Translations under genes and position numbers: made by a program
From: Nitratireductor indicus C115
Lineage (GTDB): Bacteria; Pseudomonadota; Alphaproteobacteria; Rhizobiales; Rhizobiaceae
Length of the DNA stretch: 64,000 nt
Assembly (NCBI RefSeq): GCF_000300515.1
Contig: NZ_AMSI01000001.1
Coordinates: forward strand, 434,001-498,000
Direction: 5' to 3'
Shown: piece after piece, positions 26,809 through 34,435 of the stretch
Position numbering within the stretch: the stretch's first letter is position 1
Layout of the letters: every line of letters begins with the position of its first letter
Notes under the pieces: model-generated
Told to the model about the DNA's origin: nothing
The model's input: only the letters and a program-made list of their open reading frames with translations
Database searches by the model: none

Positions 26809-27608
26809 GCGGGGCCTCTTCCATGCAGCCGCAACCGGCGTCATATCTTTCCGGGCTCTTCTCCCTTTCGGGACGTGTTGCCCTGGTAACGGGCGGAAAC
26901 ACCGGATTGGGCGCGCAAATGGCCGAAGCACTTGCGGGCGCCGGTGCAGAGGTCGTTCTGGTCGCGCGCCGCGCCGATGCCCTCAGGGAAACGAGTGCGC
27001 GTATCCAGCGCATGGGCGGGCGGGCTCACACCTTGCCGGTCGATCTTCTGGGTGAGGCCGCCGTCGAAGAGGTCGCGCGAGGTGTCGAAGCGAAGGGCTG
27101 CAAGGTCGACATCATCGTCAATGCGGCGGGCATCAACATTCGAAGGGATGCCGAGGCCGTGACGCAGGAAGACTGGGATCGCGTATTGCGTCTCAATCTC
27201 GGGGTCCCCTTCTTCCTTGCCCAGCATTTCGCTCCGGCCATGTCGGCGTGCGGCTGGGGACGGATCATAAACATGGCCTCGCTCCAGTCTGTCCGGGCAT
27301 TTCCGCAGAGCGTGCCCTATGGCGCGTCAAAAGGGGGGATCGTTCAGCTGACGCGTGCCATGGCTGAGGCGTGGTCCGGACGCGGAGTATGTTGCAACGC
27401 CATCGCTCCCGGTCTCTTCCCGACCGAGCTCACGGCCCCGCTTTACAGCGATGCCGCGACGCTTTCCCAGATGGCTGCCAGGACCTGCTGCGGTCGGAAC
27501 GGGGAGCTTGAAGACATCGCAGGGCTCACGGTCTTTCTGGCCTCCGACGCCAGTCGATTCGTGACAGGACAAACGATCTTCCTCGATGGGGGGCTCACGG
27601 CCAAATGA
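26805..27608 (+). CDS. SDR-family oxidoreductase
   Basis: Classical short-chain dehydrogenase/reductase of 267 aa. It has TGGNTGLG (cofactor loop), NAAG, catalytic Ser159 (NMASLQS) and Tyr172-X3-Lys176 (YGASK), and ends LDGGLTAK. It resembles gluconate 5-dehydrogenase/KduD-type enzymes that oxidise secondary alcohols of polyols or sugar acids. Both ends overlap neighbours by four bases (dctM and E1), so it is a core pathway enzyme. I infer that it oxidises the imported hydroxy-sulfonate to a ketone that serves as E1 substrate. Confidence 0.88.
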   Translation: MSGASSMQPQPASYLSGLFSLSGRVALVTGGNTGLGAQMAEALAGAGAEVVLVARRADALRETSARIQRMGGRAHTLPVDLLGEAAVEEVARGVEAKGCKVDIIVNAAGINIRRDAEAVTQEDWDRVLRLNLGVPFFLAQHFAPAMSACGWGRIINMASLQSVRAFPQSVPYGASKGGIVQLTRAMAEAWSGRGVCCNAIAPGLFPTELTAPLYSDAATLSQMAARTCCGRNGELEDIAGLTVFLASDASRFVTGQTIFLDGGLTAK

Positions 27609-29866
27609 ACGCTTTCGAAAAATGCCCTTCAGCGACGTTTGAAAAAATTCAGCAACAGGATGGAACCGCTTTGCAATCGAAGAGCCTGAAAAAACGCAGC
27701 ACCGGAACGCCCTGGTGGGAACTGCAGGTCTCCGACGCCGATATGCGGAAGGTCGAGCGAACTGAACTGGTCCGCATGCTTGAGCAATTATTGCTCATCC
27801 GCGAGTTCGAGGAACGGCTTCTGGATTTGAGCACGGCCGGCATTCTGCATGGTCCGGCGCATGCCAGCATCGGGCAGGAAGGCGCAGCGGTTGGCGCCAT
27901 GTCTGCGTTGGGGTCCACCGACAAGATCAACGGCACGCACCGCATGCACCATCAGTTTCTTGCAAAGGCGCTCAATCATGCAGCGCCGAAGGGATATTCC
28001 CCCCTGGAAACGCCGTTTCCCGAAGAGCTTGTCGATGTGCTTTTCAAGACTTATTCCGAGATTCTCGGCCTTTCGACGGGATATTGCGGCGGTCGTGGGG
28101 GGTCGATGCATTTGCGGCTGCCCGAGGCGGGTGTGCTTGGCTCCAACGCCATTGTGGGCGGCAACCTTCCGCATGCGGTTGGCTATGCGTTTGCCGACAA
28201 GCAACTTGGCCGCAAGGACATTTCGGTTGCGTTCTTCGGCGATGGCGCCATGCAGAACGGCGCCACCTATGAAGCCATGAATCTTGCCGCGCTCTATCGC
28301 ACGCCCACCGTATTCTTCGTCGAAAACAATCTCTATGCGGTTTCCACGCATGTCAGCGAGCAGACCCGCGAATATCGGCTGGCAGCGCGCGGACAAGGCC
28401 TCGGAATCCCATCCATCGAATTCGATGGAATGGACGTCATCGCGGCGCGGCGGGCGATGGAGCTTGCACGCCAGATCATCGACGATGAAGGCGGTCCCGT
28501 CCTACTCGAAGCGAAGACCTATAGATATCTCCACCAATCGGGCGCCCTGAAGGGAAGCGCGTTCGGATACCGCGACAAGGAGGAGGAAGAGGCGTGGGGT
28601 CTGCGCGATCCGGCAACAGCCTTTCCGGCGCAACTGGAGAAGCTCGGCATCATTGAGGCTGGCGCCGCCGAAACCCTGAAGGAACGGGTTGCCGAAGCCG
28701 TCAGGAATGTCCTGGAGAGGCTCGTCGAAAACTATGGCGATGAGCAGCGCCAGAAAATCCGCGCATCGCTCTGGCCTGATCCCTCTCGCGTGGAAGAAGG
28801 TATTCGCGGCGATCTGAAGGAGCTCGCCGGACAGAAGCATCGCGAAGTCGAGGACATCGAGGAAAAAGACCGCATCGAGGCGAAATTCATCGATGTGATT
28901 TCGCAGACCATGCTGCGCAACATGGAGAAGTTCGAAACCCTTTTTGTTCTGGGAGAAGACGTGCACCGTCTGCGCGGCGGCACCGCGGGCGCCACACGGG
29001 GGATTGCGGAGAGATTTCCCGACCGTCTTGTCGGCACCCCGATCAGCGAGAACGGCTTCACCGGTCTTGCGCTGGGCGCGGCATTGAACGGGATGCGTCC
29101 GGTTGTCGAGATCATGTATCCCGATTTCGCCCTGGTGGCGGCCGATCAGCTTTTCAATCAGGTCTCGAAAGTGCGCCATATGTTTGGCGGCGACTTCGCG
29201 GTTCCGGTTGTGGTGCGCAGCCGTGTTTCCCAGGGAACCGGCTATGGCTCGCAGCACTCGATGGACGCCAGCGGCCTGTTCGCTCTCTATCCGGGCTGGC
29301 GCATCGTCGCGCCTTCCACCCCGCATGATTATATCGGTCTGATGAATGCAGCGGTCGCCTGTGACGATCCGGTTCTTGTGGTCGAATACAGCGACCTCTT
29401 CCAGGAGCGCGGCATGATCCACGCCACCGACTGGGACTATGTGGTTCCCTTCGGAAAGGCGCGGATCGCGCGGCCCGGCAATAGCTGCACCATCCTCACC
29501 TACGGGCCGATGGTCTCCACCTGCTGCGCGGTTTCTGAACGGGGAGGTTTCGACGCGGAGGTCATCGACCTGAGAACCATCGATCCGCTCGGTGTCGATT
29601 GGGAGACTATTGCGGAGAGCGTGCGCCGCACCAATGCCCTGATGATCGTCGAACGTACGACACGCGGCACGTCCATCGGTTCCCGCATGGTCAGCGACGC
29701 GCAGTCGCGCCTCTTCGACTGGCTCGACCACGAGATCATTCATGTCTCCGGCACGGAGTCTTCGGCGGTTGTCTCGAAAGTTCTCGAAGAGGCGGCGTTT
29801 GCCGGTGCCGAAGCGGTTGAAGAGGCACTGAAGCAGCTTGTCCGCCGGCAGCAGATGGCGGCCTGA
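27605..29866 (+). CDS. Fused E1 alpha-beta of a 2-oxoacid/acetoin dehydrogenase-type complex
   Basis: The 753-aa chain contains an E1 alpha domain (about 55-370) and an E1 beta domain (about 425-745), normally two polypeptides. The ThDP motif is GDG (212-214) followed by NN (241-242), the standard 29-residue spacing. The beta part shows PISENGFTGLALGAALNGMRP and SQGTGYGSQHSMDASG. Such E1 enzymes add ThDP to a carbonyl, cleave the adjacent C-C bond and pass the acyl group to a lipoyl E2; one is at 33047. Relatives act on pyruvate, branched-chain oxo acids or acetoin. Because the operon feeds Xsc, I infer cleavage of a sulfonated alpha-hydroxyketone. No E3 gene is nearby. Confidence 0.85.
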   Translation: MNAFEKCPSATFEKIQQQDGTALQSKSLKKRSTGTPWWELQVSDADMRKVERTELVRMLEQLLLIREFEERLLDLSTAGILHGPAHASIGQEGAAVGAMSALGSTDKINGTHRMHHQFLAKALNHAAPKGYSPLETPFPEELVDVLFKTYSEILGLSTGYCGGRGGSMHLRLPEAGVLGSNAIVGGNLPHAVGYAFADKQLGRKDISVAFFGDGAMQNGATYEAMNLAALYRTPTVFFVENNLYAVSTHVSEQTREYRLAARGQGLGIPSIEFDGMDVIAARRAMELARQIIDDEGGPVLLEAKTYRYLHQSGALKGSAFGYRDKEEEEAWGLRDPATAFPAQLEKLGIIEAGAAETLKERVAEAVRNVLERLVENYGDEQRQKIRASLWPDPSRVEEGIRGDLKELAGQKHREVEDIEEKDRIEAKFIDVISQTMLRNMEKFETLFVLGEDVHRLRGGTAGATRGIAERFPDRLVGTPISENGFTGLALGAALNGMRPVVEIMYPDFALVAADQLFNQVSKVRHMFGGDFAVPVVVRSRVSQGTGYGSQHSMDASGLFALYPGWRIVAPSTPHDYIGLMNAAVACDDPVLVVEYSDLFQERGMIHATDWDYVVPFGKARIARPGNSCTILTYGPMVSTCCAVSERGGFDAEVIDLRTIDPLGVDWETIAESVRRTNALMIVERTTRGTSIGSRMVSDAQSRLFDWLDHEIIHVSGTESSAVVSKVLEEAAFAGAEAVEEALKQLVRRQQMAA

Positions 29867-29891
29867 GCGAGAAAGGGAGGAGATTGCGAGG

Positions 29892-30341
29892 ATGCTGAAG
29901 GATGAGCTTCTCGATGTGCATCACACAGCGGTTTGCGTGACGGATTTCGAACGCGCGCGGGACTTCTATGTCGATTTCCTCGGCTTTGAACTCGAGGGCG
30001 AGGCGGACAATCGATCCGAATCCGCCCTTGGTGACGTGGTTGGCCTCAAGGGAGCAACAATCCGCTGGGCCATGCTGCGCCGTGGGTCTCACTGCGTCGA
30101 GCTCTTCAAATACTACCAGCCGGAGGGAAACCGGACGCCGCGCGAACAATGCGACCTGGGCTACACCCACATGGCGATGCGGGTGCGCGATGTCGATGCG
30201 GTTTTCGAGCAGGCTGTCGCTGCCGGATATGAACCTGTTTCCACGCCGCGCGTGCTTCGGGGAGGAAAGACGAAGGTTTTCTATCTGCGTGAGCCGGAAG
30301 GCGCGATCACCGAGTTCATCCAGTTCAACGAACTCGGCTGA
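29892..30341 (+). CDS. VOC (glyoxalase/bleomycin) family protein
   Basis: 149 aa with two beta-alpha-beta-beta-beta modules. Likely metal ligands appear at the canonical places: His in DVHHTAVCV, Glu in CVELFKY, His in YTHMAMRV and Glu in AITEFIQF. VOC members include glyoxalase I, methylmalonyl-CoA epimerase and ring-cleavage dioxygenases. At one module pair and 149 aa it fits an isomerase, epimerase or lyase rather than a dioxygenase. GGGAGGAG precedes ATG 29892. It may epimerise or isomerise the sulfonate intermediate; that is an inference from position only. Confidence 0.8.
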   Translation: MLKDELLDVHHTAVCVTDFERARDFYVDFLGFELEGEADNRSESALGDVVGLKGATIRWAMLRRGSHCVELFKYYQPEGNRTPREQCDLGYTHMAMRVRDVDAVFEQAVAAGYEPVSTPRVLRGGKTKVFYLREPEGAITEFIQFNELG

Positions 30342-30373
30342 CCTGCGCGAGACAAGGGGAAGGAGTGATGGGC

Positions 30374-31282
30374 ATGAAGACGGTGGCATTCATAGGCCTT
30401 GGAACCATGGGCGGACCCATGGCTGCCAGGCTTGCCGCGAACGGTTTCGATGTGCGCGGATATGATCTGGACGATCGCAAGGTCGAAGCGCTTGTCGCCG
30501 CGCATGGAACCGGTTGCACCAGCATTGGCGATGCCTGCCGGGGTGCGGAATGCGTCGTGACCATCTTGCCACGCGATGAGCATGTCCGCTCCGCCATGCT
30601 TGGCGAAGGCGGTGTATTGGAGAACATCGGCCCGGGCGTTCTTGTTCTCGAGATGAGCACCATCTCGCCGTCGACCAGTCTGGAAATCGCCGCCCGGCTT
30701 TCCGAGCGAGGTGTGAGGATGCTGGACGCGCCGGTGGGCAGAACCCCGCAGGATGCCCGCGATGGAAGGCTTCTCGTGATGGCCGGCGGTGCCCCTGATG
30801 ATTTTGCAGCGGCGCACGAGGTGTTCTCAGCCTTTGCCGACAAGATCCTTCATATGGGACCGCAGGGATGCGGCATCCGCATGAAGGTCGCAAACAACTA
30901 CATGTCGATGGTAACCATGGTGCTGACGGCCGAAACCCTTGCTCTTACGGGCAAGGCGGGGATCGACGAAAAGCTCGCGGTCGAGGTGTTGCAGAACACC
31001 GTGGCGGGCAAAGGTCAGATCAATACGAATTTTCCCAGGAAAGTGCTCGCCGGCGACCTGACGCCCGATTTCCCTTTGGCGCTTGGCCACAAGGACATAT
31101 CGCTCGGCGTGCGCCTCGGCGAAGAGTTGAAGGTGCCGCTGTTTCTTGGCGCATCGGCCCGTGAACTTTTCGGGCTGGCGCCCGCGATGGGGCTCGCGGA
31201 GCTGGATTGCACCGCAATGCTTCTGATTCTCGAAAAATTGTCGGGCATGGACGCCGTCAGAGAGGGAGGGTTGAAATCATGA
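30374..31282 (+). CDS. Beta-hydroxyacid dehydrogenase resembling sulfolactaldehyde reductase YihU
   Basis: NAD(P)-dependent enzyme of the 3-hydroxyisobutyrate dehydrogenase superfamily, 302 aa. It has the Rossmann start FIGLGTMGGPMA and catalytic Lys171. The usual substrate loop SGG is replaced by GRT (122-124), and NNYMS lies at 174-178. From memory, E. coli YihU has PVGRT, KLINNYMS, AAGKG and KVLSGDLSP at the same positions, and its Arg123, Asn174 and Asn175 hold the sulfonate group. The match (VAGKG, KVLAGDLTP) extends over the C-terminal half. It probably handles a sulfonated aldehyde/alcohol pair. Start 30374 follows AGGAG. Confidence 0.88.
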   Translation: MKTVAFIGLGTMGGPMAARLAANGFDVRGYDLDDRKVEALVAAHGTGCTSIGDACRGAECVVTILPRDEHVRSAMLGEGGVLENIGPGVLVLEMSTISPSTSLEIAARLSERGVRMLDAPVGRTPQDARDGRLLVMAGGAPDDFAAAHEVFSAFADKILHMGPQGCGIRMKVANNYMSMVTMVLTAETLALTGKAGIDEKLAVEVLQNTVAGKGQINTNFPRKVLAGDLTPDFPLALGHKDISLGVRLGEELKVPLFLGASARELFGLAPAMGLAELDCTAMLLILEKLSGMDAVREGGLKS

Positions 31283-31494
31283 CAAAAGAAAAAATTATTG
31301 CCGCGAGAAAATATTCTGGCGCCGGATCCTTGTTATTTTTCGCGGTATTTTTCGTCAATGTGATATCTGCCGGATTTTTGAAGAATTATATACCAAGTTA
31401 TTATTTATTGTCTTCTTTTGGAGAATTCATCCTGTTTGGAATGGCGTCTCTTTTTCTTGTAGTTTTCTTGATCATACACAACGAATTTTCCTGA
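31279..31494 (+). CDS. Small AT-rich membrane protein, unknown
   Basis: 71 aa with two predicted membrane helices (about 15-33 and 46-68) separated by KNYIPSYYLLSSFGE, and a short basic N-terminus (MTKEKIIAARK). The start ATG overlaps the stop of the dehydrogenase gene (ATGA) and GAGGGAGGG precedes it, so translation looks real and coupled. Base composition is strikingly AT-rich compared with neighbours of about 60 percent GC. I do not recognise a family; it is too short for DctQ. It lies directly before the TRAP binding protein gene. Confidence 0.65.
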   Translation: MTKEKIIAARKYSGAGSLLFFAVFFVNVISAGFLKNYIPSYYLLSSFGEFILFGMASLFLVVFLIIHNEFS

Positions 31495-31569
31495 GGCGTC
31501 ACCCGGTGCGCGCGGTTTGGGAGGAAAACAATCGCTGCGCGGGCTCAACATCAACGAATGGAGGAGAAC

Positions 31570-32733
31570 ATGAAACAACACGACAATGAGACGGGTATCG
31601 CGACCACTCTGCAGTCTCGGCGCGACTTCATGCGATTGGTCCGCAATGCGGGCTTTACGGTGGCTGCTGTGGCTGCCGGCAGCGGCGCGCTGGGCATACC
31701 GGAGGCAGAAGCCCAAACCCGGGCGGAAGAATCCGAGCGCGAATCCGCGGCTCAGTACAAGATGACGATTGCGACGGCTTACAGGCTGGGCACGGATCGC
31801 AGTTTCCCTGTGATGCAATTGCAGCTCAAGGAGAACATCCAGAACGCCACCCGCGGCAAAGTCTATGTCAGGCTGGTGCCCGACGGCGCACTGGGTGCCG
31901 GTGCCGAACTCGCGGAAAAGGTCCAGAACGGAACCATTCAGGCAGCGCAGCACTCGATTGCGAATTTCGCACCATTCGCCAAGACGGTCGATGTTATCAA
32001 TCTGCCCTATTGGTGTGGCGACAACCAGCAATTCGTCAATCTCGTAACCTCCGACATCTGGAAGCAGGAGGTGGATACGCGTGTTGAGAAGAACGGCTTC
32101 AAGGTGCTTCTCTATCAACCCGTCGATCCCCGAACGGTCTCCCTGCGTCGCGGTCTGCGCGATGAACCCGTGCGTCGCCCGGATGATCTCAAGGGGCTCA
32201 AGTTCCGTGTGCCGGGATCGGCCATTCTCGCGCAGCTCTACAGGTTGCTGGGTGCAAACCCCACCCCCATTGCCTGGGGCGAAACTCCTTCCGCATTGCG
32301 TCAGGGCGTTGCCGATGCGCTCGATCCCAATGTGATGGGGCTGAACCTCTTCGGGTTCAAGGACATCGTTTCGCGCGTGACCTTCGTTCGCAGTGTTCCA
32401 GACGGTGGCGTCTATTCGTGCAACCTTGCCTGGCTCGAAACACTTGATAACGACACGCGGGAAGCTGTGGAATGGGGAGCTCACATCACCTTCCTGCAGA
32501 ACCTGTCGCAGGTGCCTGCTTCCCGGGAATACTCGATGGCGGAGATGGCTGCTGCCGGCGTCAAATTCTATTCGCCAGCAGAGGACGAGATGGCCGAATG
32601 GCGCGAACGGGCCGGTGCCCAGCGGTCGGAATGGGATGATATCAAGAAGGATCTCGTCGGCTCGCTGGATGTGTTCGACCGTTTGAAGGAAGCCGCAGAT
32701 ACGCCTTCGGCATTTTACGTCCACGACGCCTAG
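31570..32733 (+). CDS. TRAP transporter substrate-binding protein (DctP), Tat-exported
   Basis: 387-aa periplasmic binding protein. It carries a twin-arginine signal (SRRDFMRLV, then a hydrophobic stretch and AEAQ), unusual but known for DctP proteins with a folded or cofactor-bound export form. The ligand arginine is in the conserved KFRVP (Arg213), which in DctP proteins salt-bridges the acid group of the substrate. Start 31570 is chosen over 31558 because GGAGGAG lies 3 bases before it. Together with DctQM at the operon start it should import the sulfonate substrate. Confidence 0.9.
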   Translation: MKQHDNETGIATTLQSRRDFMRLVRNAGFTVAAVAAGSGALGIPEAEAQTRAEESERESAAQYKMTIATAYRLGTDRSFPVMQLQLKENIQNATRGKVYVRLVPDGALGAGAELAEKVQNGTIQAAQHSIANFAPFAKTVDVINLPYWCGDNQQFVNLVTSDIWKQEVDTRVEKNGFKVLLYQPVDPRTVSLRRGLRDEPVRRPDDLKGLKFRVPGSAILAQLYRLLGANPTPIAWGETPSALRQGVADALDPNVMGLNLFGFKDIVSRVTFVRSVPDGGVYSCNLAWLETLDNDTREAVEWGAHITFLQNLSQVPASREYSMAEMAAAGVKFYSPAEDEMAEWRERAGAQRSEWDDIKKDLVGSLDVFDRLKEAADTPSAFYVHDA

Positions 32734-32945
32734 GCGGCCTTGGTGTGCGGCGTGGACGGTTCATGCCGCACACTCCAGGGCGCAAGGGCGCTGACTGGCC
32801 CATCCTTCCTGCGGTCGGGGGAGCGATCGGGCAGGGAAATGATGGCTGGCCGCCGATCGAGGCGGCCGACCCCTTTCGGAGAATTACGGCGAGGTTTGCA
32901 TGCGTTGGCTTCAGGGGCGTCGAATTTTGCCTTGAGATAAATTCT

Positions 32946-32982
32946 GATCGTTATTCGATCCATTTTAAATCGAATAACGATC
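32946..32982. promoter_or_regulatory. 14-bp perfect inverted repeat before E2-xsc-pta
   Basis: GATCGTTATTCGAT (32946-32959) is exactly complementary to the sequence at 32969-32982, with a 9-base AT-rich spacer. No T-run follows, so it is an operator candidate rather than a terminator. It shares the heptamer TAACGAT with the palindrome in front of dctQ, hinting that the same IclR protein may bind both. The remainder of the 313-bp gap (32734-33046) holds no credible gene. Confidence 0.6.
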
Positions 32983-33046
32983 TTAAAAGCTGTGCTTGGC
33001 GCAGGTGAGCGGTGAATAAGAGCATGCAGCAAGAGAAAGTGAACTG

Positions 33047-34390
33047 ATGGCAATCGAGATTCTCATGCCCTCTCTCTCCCCCGGAATGGAGGAAGGAAAG
33101 CTTGCGAAGTGGCTTGTCCAAGAGGGCGCGGAGGTGTCGGCCGGCGATATCATCGCGGAGATTGAGACGGATAAGGCCACATTGGAATTTGAGGCGCATC
33201 AGAGCGGCGTTCTCGCGCGGCTGATAGTGCCTGCCGGAACCGACGGCGTTGCCGTGGGAACCCCGCTGGCCGTCATGGCGGGCGATGAGGACGGGGAGAT
33301 GGAGGCAGGGCCCGCCGAAACGCCCGAGCCGCATTCTACCAGCCCGGCAAGACAACCGGCTGCCGTTACGGCCAGTCCCGGAAGGGACAATGCCGCTACT
33401 GCAGAGCAGGCGGCAATGGAAAGCGCAAATGCTCCCCGCATTTTCATGTCGCCCCTTGCACGCCGTCTGGCCCGGGAAGCGGGGCTTGATCCTGCGGGTC
33501 TTTCCGGAACAGGTCCGCGTGGCCGTATCTTGCGCGCCGATGTCGAGGCGGCTTTGACGCCGGACAAACATGCAGATGCGCGCCCTGCTGGTGGCAGCCA
33601 TGCTGCGGATCGGGAGGACACAGGGCCTGTCTCCTCGCCGGCGGACGACGACATGGTGTTGAAGGTCTTCGAGGAGGGCAGCTTCAGGCGTGTGCCGCAC
33701 GATTCCATGCGCAAAACGATCGCGCGGCGCCTTACTCTCGCAAAGACGACGATCCCTCATTTCTATCTGACTGTGAATTGCGAGATCGACACGCTTCTGG
33801 AACTGCGCGGAAGGCTCAATGCGGCTGCTCCGATCAAATCCGCAGCCGAAACCTCGGAGCCAGCCTACAGGATTTCCGTGAACGACATGGTGGTCAAGGC
33901 ACTGGCTTCGGCTCTGGCGGCGGTTCCGAATGCCAATGCATCCTGGACCGAAAGCGAAATGCTGATCCACGAGCACGCCGACATTGCCGTTGCCGTGGCG
34001 CTGGATGGCGGCCTGATAACGCCTGTGGTGCGGCGTGCGGAGCAGAAGGCCATTTCCGTGATCTCGAACGAGATCAGGGAATTGGCCCGCCGCGCACGCA
34101 ACAAGGAACTGCGTCCGGAAGAATATCAGGGTGGAACCACGGCGGTTTCCAATCTGGGCATGTATGGCATCAGCGAATTCAGCGCGATCATCAATCCGCC
34201 TCACGGAACGATCCTCGCCATAGGCGAAGCCGTTCAGAAGCCGGTTGTCAAAAATGGCGCAATCGTCCCGGCGACGATCATGCGCGTGACACTCTCAGCC
34301 GATCATCGCGCGGTGGACGGTGCGCTTGGCGCGCAGCTGCTCGCAGCTTTCAGGAACGGCATCGAAAACCCCTTGAGCCTGCTGGTCTGA
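33047..34390 (+). CDS. Dihydrolipoamide acyltransferase (E2) of the 2-oxoacid/acetoin dehydrogenase type
   Basis: 447 aa. An N-terminal lipoyl domain holds the modified lysine in IETDKATLEF (Lys43). An Ala/Pro-rich linker follows, then a peripheral subunit-binding domain (about 128-166, MSPLARRLAREAG, GTGPRGRILRADV) and the acyltransferase domain, ending with the active-site motif DHRAVDGA (His420, Asp424). It takes the acyl group from the fused E1 at 27605 and gives acyl-CoA. It starts the E2-xsc-pta block, separated from E1 by four genes. A dihydrolipoamide dehydrogenase must come from elsewhere in the genome. Confidence 0.92.
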   Translation: MAIEILMPSLSPGMEEGKLAKWLVQEGAEVSAGDIIAEIETDKATLEFEAHQSGVLARLIVPAGTDGVAVGTPLAVMAGDEDGEMEAGPAETPEPHSTSPARQPAAVTASPGRDNAATAEQAAMESANAPRIFMSPLARRLAREAGLDPAGLSGTGPRGRILRADVEAALTPDKHADARPAGGSHAADREDTGPVSSPADDDMVLKVFEEGSFRRVPHDSMRKTIARRLTLAKTTIPHFYLTVNCEIDTLLELRGRLNAAAPIKSAAETSEPAYRISVNDMVVKALASALAAVPNANASWTESEMLIHEHADIAVAVALDGGLITPVVRRAEQKAISVISNEIRELARRARNKELRPEEYQGGTTAVSNLGMYGISEFSAIINPPHGTILAIGEAVQKPVVKNGAIVPATIMRVTLSADHRAVDGALGAQLLAAFRNGIENPLSLLV

Positions 34391-34435
34391 CATGCCGACC
34401 GGCCGGGCCAAAACCAATAAGCAAGGAGATTCCAC

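Noticed and set aside
27605-29866. Sulfopyruvate decarboxylase or sulfo-transketolase as source of sulfoacetaldehyde
   Set aside because: The protein has the E1 alpha and beta architecture of lipoyl-linked dehydrogenases and is paired with an E2; it is neither ComDE nor a transketolase.
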